A DNA stretch of 64,000 bases, taken from NCBI GenBank assembly GCA_963678705.1, contig OY783214.1:15252001-15316000 (forward strand). The letters are read 5' to 3'. The DNA comes from Panorpa germanica. Lineage: Eukaryota > Arthropoda > Insecta > Mecoptera > Panorpidae. Both the position numbers and the translations under genes were made by a program. Each line of letters starts with the position of its first letter. Position 1 is the first letter of the stretch. The notes under the pieces were generated by a model. It saw only the letters and a list, made by a program, of their open reading frames with translations, did no database searches and was not told where the DNA came from. Positions 49,556 through 62,738 of this stretch are shown here, piece by piece.

Positions 49556-51689
49556 TGGGTAAAGGCCTTCATTTAAAGTACTGATTTCTCACTAGTACCT
49601 CATTTTTATGGTAGCCTTTTATCTTTACTGCGAGAGCTTTATAAGCTTTGAGTTCTGCACCGATCCCTTAACCACAATTAACGACCAAGGCCTCTTAATT
49701 CTGTAACATTATATAAAGTCCACTTTCCGTCTGGAAAGTTTAATAAAATAACATATCGTCCAGGAGCCATTCAACCCAACAGTGGCACGAGTGGGTTCAA
49801 GCTCAACCACAATCGTTACCCGTTTGAGGGTTCAACTCATAGAAGCAGTGGTGGACTATGAATCTAAATACAGGGCGCTGGGAGACAAATGTTAGGAATT
49901 TTTTTTTATCTGAAATCTGCTAACAGTGATCAATGCATCTCTATAGTTCTATAACACAAGATATTAATTACATGTTATTACGAGAGGTCTTAAATTAAAC
50001 AAATTTGTACACCATGAACTAATTCTTGACGCTATGTTCTAGAAAAAGCTTTATTTCTGAAACTCCTTCTATTTCAGCATATCTTTTAAAGGCATTCATT
50101 GGGAATATGAACACATGTCATGTTCTATTTACAAAACATGATATATCCTGAGTTTTGTTTTGTATTAAGCACTAGAACAATAGCTTAGAGAAGAGTAGTA
50201 GGAAGAAATAAAGCGAGAATACCTGTCACAAATGTAGATTCCATGCAAATTCTGCATATTCATACATTGCTAAGAACATGTATTAAATACAAGGATATTG
50301 TTTTGAATATCTATTAGTTACAAGTTAAAAGTTTTAATACAGTTTAGCAGAGTAAGATATTTTATACTTGTATTTTGCATAAGCGTTTCTATTCTATTGA
50401 ATCTTATAAAATAATTGAAATATTGGAATTGCATGAGAAATGAATTCTTTTTCTATTAATCTACTAAACGCCGCTTCCAAACGCGCCGAGATACTAGAAT
50501 AATACTTTTCAAAGTGTCTTTTAACTAAATCAAAAAGAATACAAAATTTCAAGCTCCTGTAATTAATTATTGTTTAGATACAGACTCGATAAATGTCGTA
50601 AATGAACAGACTGCCGATTTCCAATATTATTTTCAGTATACGTGTGTTAATGTCAAACAAAAGTGTTCAACAATTTTATATTTTAATGTTGCATAACATT
50701 TTGAAAATATTTTATATATTTTAAATTAGATTTTAATTAACCATTATTACATCATACACTAAACACAGTACTAAAACTTTTCTGCTATGTTATTATTAAT
50801 ATTTAACATAATATTTAGTTTCCTCAATTTATATATATAACATGTACATACATCCCTATACAGTAATACAGTGAACATCCCTCGAGGATATTTTATTCAA
50901 TTTATATTTTACAACCCCCAGCCGATGAAACACAAATATAAAACGAATGTCGGCCATATTTAATTTAATTATTTATTTATTTTAATGAAGTTTTAACTTA
51001 AACAATGTAACAGAAATATAAATATACATGTTTATAGTTAGATAGATGAATATAAAACAATAAAAGTACACATTGTGTATATAAAGACGCCCGCATGCTT
51101 ACGGAAACTTTGTATTGGTAAACGTTAACAAATAATGGTAGCCTGAATGTAAATGTATCGTAAAATACAGGTTATATACTTATACTTATATGTTCGAATA
51201 TATATGTATAAAGAAAATACCTATTGGTTGTAAAAACGCAATAATTTAGTTTTCACATATTTCACAGTAACAGCTGAGGTAATTACTTTTTATTCATAAA
51301 ACGGGTGCGCCTGCTATATGATCTACTACTTCAACACACCTTGTATGTATAACAATATTAATTTTTATTTATAGATTAAAATACTCAAATTGTTTGAAGA
51401 CTACAGAACAAGCGACACTTGTGCATAAGAATTTGAGGACTTAATGTAAGTTAAGTTTAAGTTTTTTTTTATAAAGCACTTAAAGTTAAACATGTTTTTA
51501 ATTATCTTTGAACCTTTATCAAAACATTTGAACATTATCAATAAAAGACTAGTCTTTTCTTTTGCTTAATAATTAGTTTTAATTTTGGTTTTTGTTTAGA
51601 AAATGTAACTGGATTTCCTTTTTTATGTTAGAAGGATACAAGTATCATATCATTCCTGAATCGGCATAACATCTGACAATGTCAAAAAA
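49556..51689. other. AT-rich noncoding DNA
   Basis: No gene was seen. Words resembling the B-box GGTTCAA occur near 49793 and 49839 without a tRNA fold. Confidence 0.4.
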
Positions 51690-51832
51690 TAGAGAATTTT
51701 AAAAAAACTTGAAACTGACGATATCTCGAAAACCATGTATTTACTTAGGTTACATGTTAGGCTTATTCGATGCGTCTGAGCTAGGTCTACCTCCGGTGTC
51801 AGTGTCACGTGCTAATTTTAGGACACTCTATA
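51690..51832 (-). mobile_element. Solo end of a Tc1/mariner-like element
   Basis: On the minus strand this begins TATAGAGTGTCCTAAAATTA then GCACGTGACACTGACACCGG. The GAGTGTCC-type terminus next to TA is mariner-like. The segment is richer in GC than its flanks. No opposite terminus or transposase frame was found, so it is a fragment. Confidence 0.35.
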
Positions 51833-52470
51833 TAATATAACTTCTTTTATATGAAATAACTTTCTCTTTTTATTATACTTGTAGTCTATACTCGTATATA
51901 AAGTCGAAAAAGTCCTCGAAAATTATGTTTCTTTACATAAATATTATCTCATATTCCCTTTTATTATTTTTGTTACTTCAAAATGCAGGGATTGGAACCG
52001 CTGTTTTTATATTTCATTATCTTTAATGATAAAAATAAAACATATTTTTAACGAAACAAAATCTAGCAAATGGGATGTTAAAAACTGTTATTTTTTGTGG
52101 TAAGAAAATTAAAATACTAACAATATTTATTTTTATTTTTATATGTTCATTTTTACCCCTACTGAAGGTAAGGGTAGAAGTTGTGGATATTTATAATTTT
52201 GAAATTATTTTCGTCGTTAATAAATTAAAACAAGATTATTTGAAACAGAGCAATTGTGAATACGCAGAGTATCTTAAGACTAGTATGCACCTATAATTGA
52301 CACAAACCTCCTAAAATAATTGACACAATTTTTAAAAATAACCTGAAACCGATAAAGATGATCAATATTGGTAACTTGATATTAGAACGTAGTACGCTAC
52401 GTGTGGCAAAATCAATAACACGTCGCTGCACAATTTACCGGGTTGGTTAAAATGGTTAATCACTTCGATA
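51833..52470. other. AT-rich noncoding DNA
   Basis: Nothing recognisable in this stretch. Confidence 0.35.
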
Positions 52471-52482
52471 AACTTTGTTTAC

Positions 52483-52583
52483 GCTGGTCGCATACCACGC
52501 TGAATATTATCACAGAGCGGCCCGGCGCTGCGCAACGATAGTGACGGTGACGCCGGCGTCGCGACGTGCTCAAGTTCATTTAG
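52483..52583 (-). other. Candidate coding exon in a CpG-rich island
   Basis: The island at 52495-52580 is strikingly GC- and CpG-rich (CGGCCCGGCGCTGCGC; palindrome GACGCCGGCGTC). On the minus strand it is open between an acceptor-like CTATCAG| and a donor-like CCAGC|GTAAAC. It encodes 33 codons starting LNELEHVATPASPSLSLRS, similar in style to the Ser/Pro-rich protein at 286-1848. The exon would end with two codon bases, exactly the phase required by the acceptor at 1849. The splice sites are weak, so it could equally be a regulatory CpG island. Confidence 0.25.
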
Positions 52584-54010
52584 CTGATAGCATATTTAAT
52601 ATCAGGATATACATAACTACGAATAAGTTACATCTATTTTATACCTGTAGGCTATTTGCAACATCGACACACACATGCATGTAATCCAGACACCTATTCT
52701 TAGATACATCTGATTTATATAAAGATCGTAAAATAGCAGGGGGTGGAATCAGAACGGGTGATTGCCAATAATTAACTACAGTTTATGATACAGTCTAGTT
52801 TATTTAAAAGTCGTTATTTAAAAGAAAAGATGGTCGATTGTTTGGAAATGGTTTTTATCTAGATTATACAGAAACTTGCTCGCATTCATTATGTTTGCAA
52901 AGATCTTCTTAAACTTCTCGATGTGACGTAACACACTTGAATTTTAATCAGGATCGGGAAGCTTAACTTACTTGTACTAACTTTAACGTATATTTAATTT
53001 TACGATAAAGCTGCACTGCAAAAAACAATAATATGGTTTGATGTATTACAGAATTTCTTTATTATTCCTTTTCGCATTTTAGCATTTTACTCTGTGCGTG
53101 TCGTAATAAATTGGCAACAGCACAGCAAAGAAATTACAGCGCTGGTCCGAGAGTTAAAGACAGACCGAAGACGCTGCAGTTTGGCATCAAATATTAATGT
53201 TTTTGGTCTTTTCTTTACTTGTTATACTAGTAAGACGAACAAATTATATTTCATTTTGGAGTTGACATTAGCATCATACTGTTTAGTATAGATTTTTTAT
53301 TTATACAGAGAATATATATTTATACAATATATTTTTTCTCTTGTTTTCCTCGGAATTACTTTTCTTGAACTGGTCGCTTTAATATCTCAAGAACGCCTCA
53401 TTCGATTTAAGTAAAAATTACTCCACATATTCTTTATAGTATTATCTATTGATTCTTGGGAGTGGATTCCCCATTTTTTGTTTACAAAAGAATTTAACCT
53501 AATATTTTAACAAAATAAAACTAAATTTAAAATTCTTTTCCTATGCTAGTCGATAGGTTTTATATTTCTTTACAAGACGGAACAGTTTTTATGTCTTTTT
53601 ATAATATTTTTAGATAATTTCTTATGTTAACAAAAGAAAAAAAATATACTTGAAGGGTGAAAATTCTTTTTATTGTAGTTTTTAGGTGGTCTAACCAGTT
53701 AATCGAATATGAACATTGAAAATCATTATTATTAGTAAGATTACCTTTTCGGATTTTCTACTTATAAGCTATATTTCACCACTTAAGAGACACGTAGTGG
53801 AAAATTACATCTTTGATGTATATACTTGATGTTATTAAAAGCGGATGAATTTTCTGAATGGCTTTATTTCAGAAAAAATATAAAGGTTTAATTAAAATAT
53901 AATATTTATTAAATAATATTTTGAAGGCTTCATTTTTGAGACGATTCAGAGTTAAGGAAATATATAATCCCGGTATTATATGATTTCTAAAGTCTTAGAT
54001 ACTCTCTGGT

Positions 54011-54013
<3 letters not shown>
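52584..54013. other. AT-rich noncoding DNA
   Basis: No gene or repeat was recognised. Confidence 0.4.
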
Positions 54014-54078
<65 letters not shown>

Positions 54079-54131
54079 GTATATTATAATATGTAAAATA
54101 AAGTGTTATATATATATATATATATGTATAT
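54014..54131. repeat. Long interrupted (TA)n microsatellite
   Basis: About 30 TA units at 54014-54074, an interruption, then about 12 more at 54107-54131. Confidence 0.92.
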
Positions 54132-54628
54132 ATTTACTAGATACAATACCTCTGCCTCAGGGAATTTAGCCATCTGGAGAAGTGAAATACACGGTTTAAT
54201 TTTTCACGAACAATTTTACATGAGCACCAACCACACATGATTGCCAATGAAACTAAAATAACGATATAAGCCATTATTGAATCATTAAATCGTTTTAATA
54301 GTCCAGCAGTTTCGTTGCAATGTGCTGTACTGTATTATAAGCTGTCATACTTGAAATCAGAGAAAGTCTAAAAAACAATATTGACTTTATCAATGGATCT
54401 AATTTAATCTCTATATTTTAAATATCCATATTCGTATTTATAAATTTTAAATAATTATTATAAATGAATAGATTATTTTAAGTGTTACTAACTACGGAAA
54501 GTTGATGATACATTCAAATGAATACTAAAAAAAAGATCATTTTTTGTTAACGGTTAAGAAATGTGACAAGATTTAAAACCTAGATCTAGTAATAATAGTT
54601 CTTCATTCTTCAATGTTATCGATTTCTA

Positions 54629-54985
54629 TTGCCGGTTTCACACAAGAGACAGTTTTGAAAACAGTTTTGTTGTCAAAAAAAAAAAACAAAATCATATTTT
54701 GTTTTATTTTAAAACACTTCTGTTTTTCGAAAACAGACTGGTTTTGTTTCTGGTGTTTTTCTGTGTGTCCCATAAAAATTATAAACAACAACTGACAAGC
54801 GTAAATGTTCAAGAAAAACAAAACTGTGTGTTCAAACCAAGTAGACTAAAAAACAACAATAAACGTGTTTCGCTTTGTTTGTTTACTAAAACAGCAACAA
54901 AACAAAAATGTTTTAAGAGCTGTCTCTTTGGTGTAAACATTGCTGTTTTTGTTCGTGTTTTATTGCTCTGGTATGAAACCGGCAA
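54629..54985. mobile_element. MITE with TTGCCGGTTTCA termini
   Basis: A 357-bp element begins TTGCCGGTTTCACACAAGAG and ends with an inverted TTGCCGGTTTCATACCAGAG: 12 bases perfect, 18 of 20 overall. The interior is unusually rich in GTTTT/AAAAC words on alternating strands. The overlapping 131-codon frame at 54699-55094 runs out of the right end, so it is not a gene. The target duplication is ambiguous; the superfamily is not assigned. Confidence 0.7.
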
Positions 54986-55695
54986 ATCAGTTGCACATTT
55001 AAAAAAAACCGAAGCATTATTTGTAAGTAAATTTACTGGATTATACTCGTATATAAACACCTATAGACTCGTAAATAACTACGCGCAAATGTAAATAAAA
55101 CAAGCAGATTCTAATATCTGCGTGCTTTAGCAAGACCTGCGCGCCTATTGATATCGCACACTTGACCTTTACGTTATGTAATTAAAAATTAATCGCTAAA
55201 TGTTACATACCCATTATACCCGTCCTGAGAGTGAAACGAAGCACTCATTTATTTTTTTCAACTTCTTAAATTGTCTCCAATAAAAATAAGATTTTAACAA
55301 TTTAGATTTTACAAACAAATATCTAATAATAATTAATCAGAGATAAATGATTATTCCATAAGAAAAAGAAAAGTTTTTTTCCACTTTATTTTTAATTATT
55401 TTTTCCACAAAGAAATTTTTTAATTTAGAATTCATTACGTATTTAAAGCGGACTTATTTCACAATAGATTCTTTTTAATTAACTTGTTGCATGTTGAGCT
55501 GTTACGTGCAGAATAATAATAAACCTTATAAGTTGAAGGAAAGCCAGTAGAAAGTAGAATAGAGAAAGTAGAAAGAGGATAGCCACCGAATTTTATCTTA
55601 AAAGTTGTTTGTTACGCACTTCAAAGAGAATTTATAATTTGAAGTCAGAACTTTATGGAAATGTGAGTTGTAGTCAGGGGGAAAGTTGTAAACAA
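54986..55695. other. AT-rich noncoding DNA
   Basis: Nothing recognisable beyond chance frames. Confidence 0.35.
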
Positions 55696-55895
55696 AAGCG
55701 ACTTCAACATGCGACATTCATAAAACTCTACGATGCCTCGTATTATGATTATATTCTTTCTTATATCTATTTACCACCTTCGGTCGGTATTAAACAAAAT
55801 ATTTTGTAGACTAGAACGAAAATCTTATTTGTGTTTGTTTACATGGTATAGGAGACTAAAGCTTGAAGAAATATATTTTCTGAAGGCAAATGTAA
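55696..55895 (+). repeat. Family C, degenerate copy
   Basis: AAGCGACTTCAACATGCGAC then ATTCATA repeats the terminal motif of 17783-18190. About 150 bases on, GGTATAGGAGACTAAAGCTT resembles GGTATAAGGAACTGATGCTT inside the first element (about 17982-18002). The closing terminus is not found. Confidence 0.35.
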
Positions 55896-58385
55896 AAAAT
55901 TGATCTGACACCTCCTTCAAGCACGTCCTCAGCACATAGTGCTTTGGTCTTGATCATATAAGCCACTTTTGTTTACTTAGTATTACTTAAGTTTACTTTA
56001 TTTGAGAAATAACTCAAATAATTTTATTTATTAAATTCACCTTGCTAAATATGTTTATTTTTGCAACTGCTTCCTGACTTTACAAAATTTCAATATATTT
56101 TTTATTTTTTTTGAAACATTTTCACGTTTTTCACAGTTCACAAAATATTATATTACGTATAAAGTTGAATTAATTTTTTCTCTTTTTTCATTTTTCTTTT
56201 TTGATAAGCTAGACAAAGCTTTATTGGTTTATGGTATTTTTAATTAACTATAAAATACAAAAACCAGCTATACGACTATTTGAAATTTAATTCTATATTT
56301 TATTGAGCATAATTAAAAAGCAATATTTAAATGAAATAAATTGAATTGGTTGATTAATAGATATTTTTAACATACTCTATGAAAAGTAACGCCTCTTCTG
56401 AGAAACACAGTTATGTGGAATTAAGATTTATATAACATAACAAAACAATTTTACCTACATACAACGTTTTGTGACCTATTTTAATTCTTTTTGAATAATA
56501 AACCTACTCATTTGCAGTTCACAACAGTGGTGTATTGATACACATTATAGTAGAAGCTTCATTTTAAATGATAAAGTCAGATGCCGCAATAATTATTTTC
56601 AGCATGACACTAGTGCTCATTTTTTTAATAAGGGACCGTTAACTTAAAGCAATTTTCAAAGACCTATATTTTCAAAATGTCAGTGCAAAAGCAAGCAAAT
56701 GTGAAACTGCATTGTAATAAACTTTATTTAAGATAAACCTTGAAATTAGCTTGTGGTAGTAGTTAGATGGTGCAATATTTTTATTTTATACTTTTATATA
56801 AGTTTATTTTAAATAAATTCTAATATAGGAATGATGTGTAATGTCGTATACCAGAAATAAAATGATAAAACTTATTTAAGAGTAAACAAAGTCCATAAAT
56901 ATGTATTGTTTAATATGTATTCATAATAAAAGCGTATACGTAAAACGATATATCCAATTCATGCTCCTAGAGAACAACGTTTAGTTCATGTAGTAATACG
57001 TTATTGTCTTTACCCCATTTTACGATTTGTTTAATACTTGAAACCTGAGTTCGTGAGAGTATAAGAGCACAGTTTTCACATATATATTTTCCATTTACAT
57101 TTTACCGTTCGCGCAACGTTTACTATACAGTAGTAAATGTATTTTTATTATTCTTTCGATACGAATATGAGTATTTTTGTTTTCTATTGTGTTTTTCATT
57201 TTAAAGTGTTATGTACTCGTATTTACTTTAAGTGCTTAGTTTTATACGAAGTAATCTAGAATCATATTATATTTAGTGGTTTAACATACTCTGTAGTATT
57301 GTAAAATGATTACTATAAAATAATCACAATGTATGAATCTACTGTTACTAATATGGGGCGTATAATCTTAGAAAGCCTTTAGATAGAAATTAGGTAAAAA
57401 ATATGGTTGTGTTCAATAGATTGTGAATTTAAGTTAGGTACCGATAAAGACGCTATACATAGATTCTTTTTAGGATTTGGCGATTTTTTTTTAAAGCGCT
57501 AGAGAGTTTTAAAGCGTCTGGCGAAAGTTAGATCCTACGGGACAGGTCTGGAATGTTAGTTTTAAACAATATTTTGTAAAACATACGTGAGGTTTTTATA
57601 TATAAAAAATACACATACGTTCTTATTACCATAGTACACTATTTATTCTCAAAAGTTTCAGATGTGTTAGAACGAATTAAGTAAAAGAGCTCTGAGATAT
57701 TGGGCTATTAATTTTCCATTGAAAAGCAATGCTTTATCAACTTACAAAATTCATATTTTTCAATTGTTTTGAAAATTACAATATAACGTCACTAAAAGCA
57801 CTGTAATCCATAGACTAATGGTCGAAATGTCATGAAATTTTTACACATATCGTTTGAAGATTGGTAATATCTAAAAATCATATAGTGACGCCATTAATAC
57901 GAACGTTTCTAATATCCGAAACTCAATTCGTGTGACCTTTAATCAATGCATTACTGAAGGTTGCAGCATGACGCAGTGAACTCCAACCGTTATTATGACT
58001 AATTAATCCGATTAACATGCGCTTTTAATCCAGCAGGATATGAAATACCGTTTTTAAAATTCATTTTGGATTACTATGAATATTAGGTGTCAGCAAAGTC
58101 CGACTTTGTTAACTGATCGACTCTCGATCTCGATTCTCCTGACCTTAAAAATGATGACTACATCATTTGTGAAGGTATTACTCCAATAATAGACGTAGGA
58201 CGTAGCCTGAACGATTTGTAGCCAAATAAAGGATTTATCTCAACGACAATATTGACGCTTGTTTGTAATTCAGAGCACCTTCTGTTGGAAGTTTCGTAGC
58301 AAGGATTTATGGTGCTACGACACGTAGAACCATGCTCCCACATTGTCCACGTCTAGATATAGACTCTACAATGAGAGCATTAAGC
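55896..58385. other. AT-rich noncoding DNA with one partial family H copy
   Basis: Positions 56737-56785 read AACCTTGAAATTAGCTTGTG then GTAGTAGTTAGATGG, a partial copy of hairpin family H. No gene was seen. Confidence 0.4.
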
Positions 58386-58510
58386 TAGAAGTTGCCGGAT
58401 TAAATGGTATTACCATACCACACCGTAGCAAAGCGTAGCACACCGTAGCTTGGCTTAGAGACAACTTATGGACAGTGCTACGTGGTAGTGGTAGTGGTAT
58501 AGGTCCTACG
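58386..58510. repeat. CGTAGC-rich repeat patch
   Basis: CACCGTAGC occurs twice within 30 bases (CACCGTAGCAAAGCGTAGCA and following). It is opposed by GCTACGTGGTAGTGGTAGTG further on, and TACCATACCAC/GTGGTAGTGGTA can pair. It is a small imperfect foldback of unknown origin. Confidence 0.35.
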
Positions 58511-60310
58511 TGACTTTAGAGCTACAAAACAAGCACACAAATAAAATGATGACGAATAAAAAGGAAAGTATCACTTAAACCGAATTGAATTTATGTCAGA
58601 AAATAGTAATAAAACAATTACGTGAAACCGTAGTATACAAAAGGGTAGGATATAAAAGCTCGTATCTAATAAAAAGCTTACAAATTAAAGCTCATATGAA
58701 ATAATATTCTTGTCACGTCATGTTGGTAGTAACTTTGCCTTATTGTGGTGCCAGAGGGTGCGAATATGCGAATAAAAACTAGAACGCCGCCTAATATTAT
58801 ATATAATATATATACTCTGAGATATTTCACGTATCTTTAGTATAAAAAATGTTTTTCTTTAAGTTTTTTGCAGATCTTTTTAATGTAGTAGTTTTTATAT
58901 TATTGTAAGAGATTGTTTCTTCAAACTTAAATTTAAATCTAAAATAGTGAGTTATTGTAATCTTTAATACACCTAATATTAGGGCTAGTGGCTTTCCAAA
59001 GTTCAAAAAAGTGCACAATAATAGGTCTGGATAGAAAAGCACGAGAAAAATGATATTGTAAAACAGTCTAAACCTTGTACCTGTCTAAAAGAAGAACTAC
59101 CCTTTCCAAAGATAGACAGTTGGCATCCCTACATAAGATGGAATGTATATAAGAACCAGTATAGGTAATATTAGGGCTAATAGACGATAGACGACTCCGC
59201 ACGGATTATTCTTCCACCACCTATCTGTGGAAATCATAATGGACAATAATGCGATTTCCTCAAAGTAAGAAATAATTTGAAAGGAGGTAAAAATAACTCA
59301 TATATCTAATATTGAAGGTTATACTCCAGAAAGGAGCAAAAATAAATAGGGATTTTAAGACTGCATCATTTTTAGATGTTGTATGCGATGTATGCAAAGA
59401 AGTGTTGTTATTGCAAATTAATAGAAAAACGCAATATTTTGGAGACATTCAGCAGATATTGTGTTTCATTATCAACTTTAGAGTTTGTACTTTAGTTTAA
59501 AATAAAAATATCACCACTTTTCGAGGAAATATTTAAATAATATTTTACCTGAGAAGTGAAGCTCGTGACATTTGTTTGTTAGCTGCTCGGTCGAGTGTTA
59601 GGTAGTAACTGGGCCCAACATTTTCGAGGGTTTGGGAGTGTGAGTGTGTATTACAATAATGACGTTACGCTGAAAGCTTAACGAAAAAACCAAGATGGTT
59701 GAATAATTCTTTTATACAAAAAATGGAATTGATTTATTCCAAATACATACAACTTCAAGACGTACATACATATTTATATGAAATAACCATCGTGTATTGG
59801 GGTTGTGCTTGCCGGTGGCCGTTGCTGGTTATATCTAGCTACTCATACTTATAAGTATATATATAATAAACATAACAACCACTTGTTTATTTAATATTTG
59901 CAGTGAATGTACGTCGGCGGATGCCTGTTGCGTGTCCTCATATTAAAATGCCATCAACGAATTCAAACTACATAAAAGGCAAAGGGAGAACCAGAGCCAA
60001 AAAAGATTCAGGAGATAATTCAGTTATGACATGGTATCGTACTGGGAGTAGGGGATGAAGAGAAGAAGGGTAGCAAAAAAGTAAAATATTTTACAATGAA
60101 AATGATGATTTTGATGTTTTAAAAGCAAATCGTGTCGTACTTCAAAATTAAAAAAGAAACGTTGCAAATTATTGTTAATTAAATAAGTAATTATTCATAA
60201 AGTGCAAAGGTCACCCGCTAACCACAGTTACGTCAATTTAATGTTTATGCAACATAACAAAACTTATCTGTTACATAAAGGATATAACCAAAAAACAACG
60301 TTTTGTTATT
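58511..60310. other. AT-rich noncoding DNA
   Basis: No gene was seen. A G-richer interval at about 59570-59660 and another at 59790-59830 do not form exons I can support. Confidence 0.35.
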
Positions 60311-60312
60311 TA

Positions 60313-60450
60313 CAGGGTGCGGCATATAACTTCCTTTTTTTGAAAGTGCGTCATTCAATCCGTTGATGTCGTAGCGGAGCGCTAATGGTCTCGTTCGAGA
60401 GGCGGAACAATAAAGTTTTGTTCCAACACAGTTCAGTCGCAATGATGGGT
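60313..60450 (+). mobile_element. Solo 5' end of a mariner-like element
   Basis: It starts CAGGGTGCGGCATATAACTT next to TA. A GC-richer segment with GTAGCGGAGCGCTAATGGTC follows and leads to an ATG about 130 bases in (60441). This layout parallels the 38934 element, whose transposase ATG is 116 bases from the terminus. No body or right end follows, so it is a truncated fragment. Confidence 0.35.
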
Positions 60451-61194
60451 TACTTATTTCACAGTTTCTTAAAAAATAAAGCTAACGTTTTGTGCACATG
60501 TATAAAACTCCTTAAGAACACGTTTTCAAGAATTATAAAATCGGAAGAAGTACTTTTTAAAGATTAAAGGCTTTTAGAATAGCTATAAAATTTGCTTAAA
60601 TAATAGATTACATGAATTTAAGAGTGAAATTTGACACAAACTAAAATGTTTTTTATGTAAAATTTACATAGCTTTGGTAAGCGCGTGTATATGCTATCAT
60701 TTACTCAATTAAATGTCTTATTGCTCTCTAGAGACGTCTGTTTAACTTCTGTTCCCTTTCATCACATTTTATTAGGCGGTATTAATACAATTAGGCATTT
60801 TATTTTTAGTTATTTTATTTACATACGCTCGCCCCTGTGCAAACATTATTGATCCGCTATTTCAGTTTGCCCCTGCTTTACACAATTCAATTCCACCCCC
60901 ATCCCCTCGTTGTTCGGATTATAGATATTTGGTTTTGTTTTATTTCTAGACAGGCTAATGTTTCACTTCCCACATTTTTCCTCACAAATGTTTTTTATTT
61001 AATTTAAAATTTGTTATTTTTACTTCATTTTAATTTTAGAAATATTTCATCTTTTTGTGTTTTCAATATCCAGTGGCTTACGTATACATTTGTATTAAAG
61101 ACTGAAGAATTTTATTAGTTAGACATTCTAATTGATATTTTACAATATAAAAATAAAGGTTCACGTTTGTACATTGGTCATTTCTTTTCAGTGC
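60451..61194. other. AT-rich noncoding DNA
   Basis: A C-rich patch lies at about 60885-60910. No gene was seen. Confidence 0.35.
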
Positions 61195-61280
61195 AAGGTA
61201 GAAAACGAACCTTGTACGATTATTTTGCATTGTAAGATTCACACAAGTTAACATGCCACAAGCTAATGTCAAGGTTCTCA
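61195..61280 (-). repeat. Single hairpin of family H
   Basis: AGGTAGAAAACGAACCTTGT on the left pairs with ATGTCAAGGTTCTCA on the right. On the minus strand the core ATTAGCTTGTGGCATGTTAA then GTGTGAATCTTAC matches ATTAGCTTGTAGCATGCTAG-type sequence in the 15671-15822 copy. Confidence 0.55.
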
Positions 61281-62620
61281 ATATTTCTCATTAAACAATT
61301 TCAATATTTTCTTTTTATAAAAACAAAAACTGAGTTTACCATTTTGTAGAAAACCGTAGAACTTTCTTAAATACTTCGGTGAATTTCGTTTCATTTGATT
61401 TAAATAATTGCATGATTTAATTACTCATAAAACTCAAGCGTCCATTAGCACATCATTTTATAAGGGCACAAAGGAGGGAGGTATGGGTGGGGTTGAATCG
61501 GCTAGTGAACTCCCAGACCTTTGCACAAGATGTTGTATTTTTAGCTTAGAATTTCAAATACGTTCATATGGATATACCCAGCGCCGGATTGAAACATTTT
61601 GGTCCGTAAGACGGATGAGTAGTGACAAACATGTATGAATAAAATTTTCGCAGTTGCTGACTTGCCATAATTACTTTTAAATCTTTTTTGCTTCCAGTTA
61701 CAATCATGAAAGGCGAAAAACGACATGAAAGGTAAAAAACTAAATTAAAATTGTTGTATTAATACAATTTCAAATATCCAATGTATCTATTAAATATCAT
61801 GAAGTTGCTATATTGATTGAAAATTGACGCAGATACTTAATAAAAGAAAAAAAGTATCTGTTATGAAGCTTGTCAGAGTCATGGCCAAAGTTTCAACACT
61901 TGCACTTTTAACTTCACTAATCAGTACAACATTACCTATATTAAAAGCTTTAAATATAATCCAAGCTTAAAAGCTTTTTTAAAATTTAGAAATTAAGGAT
62001 TAGGAAACATTCTAACAGATGTCTAACAGAACGTCCATTGTAAGGATTCAGCTCAAAGATAAAAATGTAAGCGACTTTAATCAAAATTTAGACTTATAGC
62101 TAAGTTTGCTTAAATAGAATATTATTTCGATGTAATGTACCACCCATTTTATTTTTAGATAGAAATAATGTCTGATATGTCTAGACGTATAACCAAAATC
62201 CGTATCACTCTTAAAGCAAATATATAAACGGTTTATTTTAGAAACAAAATTTCGTCGCAATAAGTATTGTAAAATAGTGCATTTAGTTTTTGGGTTAGTA
62301 AACTTAAAAAGTCTTTGGATATCGCTCAGCCGAATTACACAGAACGCAAAGTTCGCACACGGTCTGGGCAAAGCGTTGAGGTAAGTAAGACAGGGGTGCT
62401 TTTGGGTTCGATCCCAATATTAATATTAAATAATCTCAGACTATAAACTATGATTAAGAAGTAATTAGAAATTATTTTAATCCGTAATTATTTTTTTAAT
62501 GCAGGGCAGGGTTTAATGTCGTGCTGCAGAGAATTCTCGGGAAATATTTATAGTTTTATTTCCCGTTTCATCAGCCTCTACAAACCTTAATAACTACTTT
62601 AGTGAACTGATTCGTTGAAA
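61281..62620. other. AT-rich noncoding DNA
   Basis: A G-rich stretch, AGGAGGGAGGTATGGGTGGG, at about 61474-61493 is near-quadruplex. GGTTCGATC at 62405-62413 is an isolated B-box-like word. No gene was seen. Confidence 0.4.
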
Positions 62621-62623
62621 TGA

Positions 62624-62738
62624 ATATAGTTATGATAAAAATACCCGTCATTAGCGCTTAATTGATTATTCTATCCGCCAATGATAATTACGTAAAACAA
62701 GCATTTATTAAAGACGGGTATATTAGTCATAACTATAG
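62624..62738. repeat. 115-bp foldback element
   Basis: The left arm ATATAGTTATGATAAAAATA then CCCGTC (62624-62649) is complementary, with few mismatches, to the right arm GACGGGTATATTAGTCATAA then CTATAG (62713-62738). It is a palindromic MITE-like unit abutting the next element. Confidence 0.65.

Noticed and set aside
54699-55094. 131-codon plus-strand frame
   Set aside because: It begins inside the 54629-54985 MITE and runs out through its right end; there is no recognisable domain.
62380-62420. tRNA or tRNA-derived SINE around GGGTTCGATCCCA
   Set aside because: The B-box-like word is present, but the T-stem does not pair fully with a 7-base loop and I find no A-box or acceptor stem. The same applies to GGTTCGATC at 19405 and GGGTTCGAT (minus) at 41861-41869.
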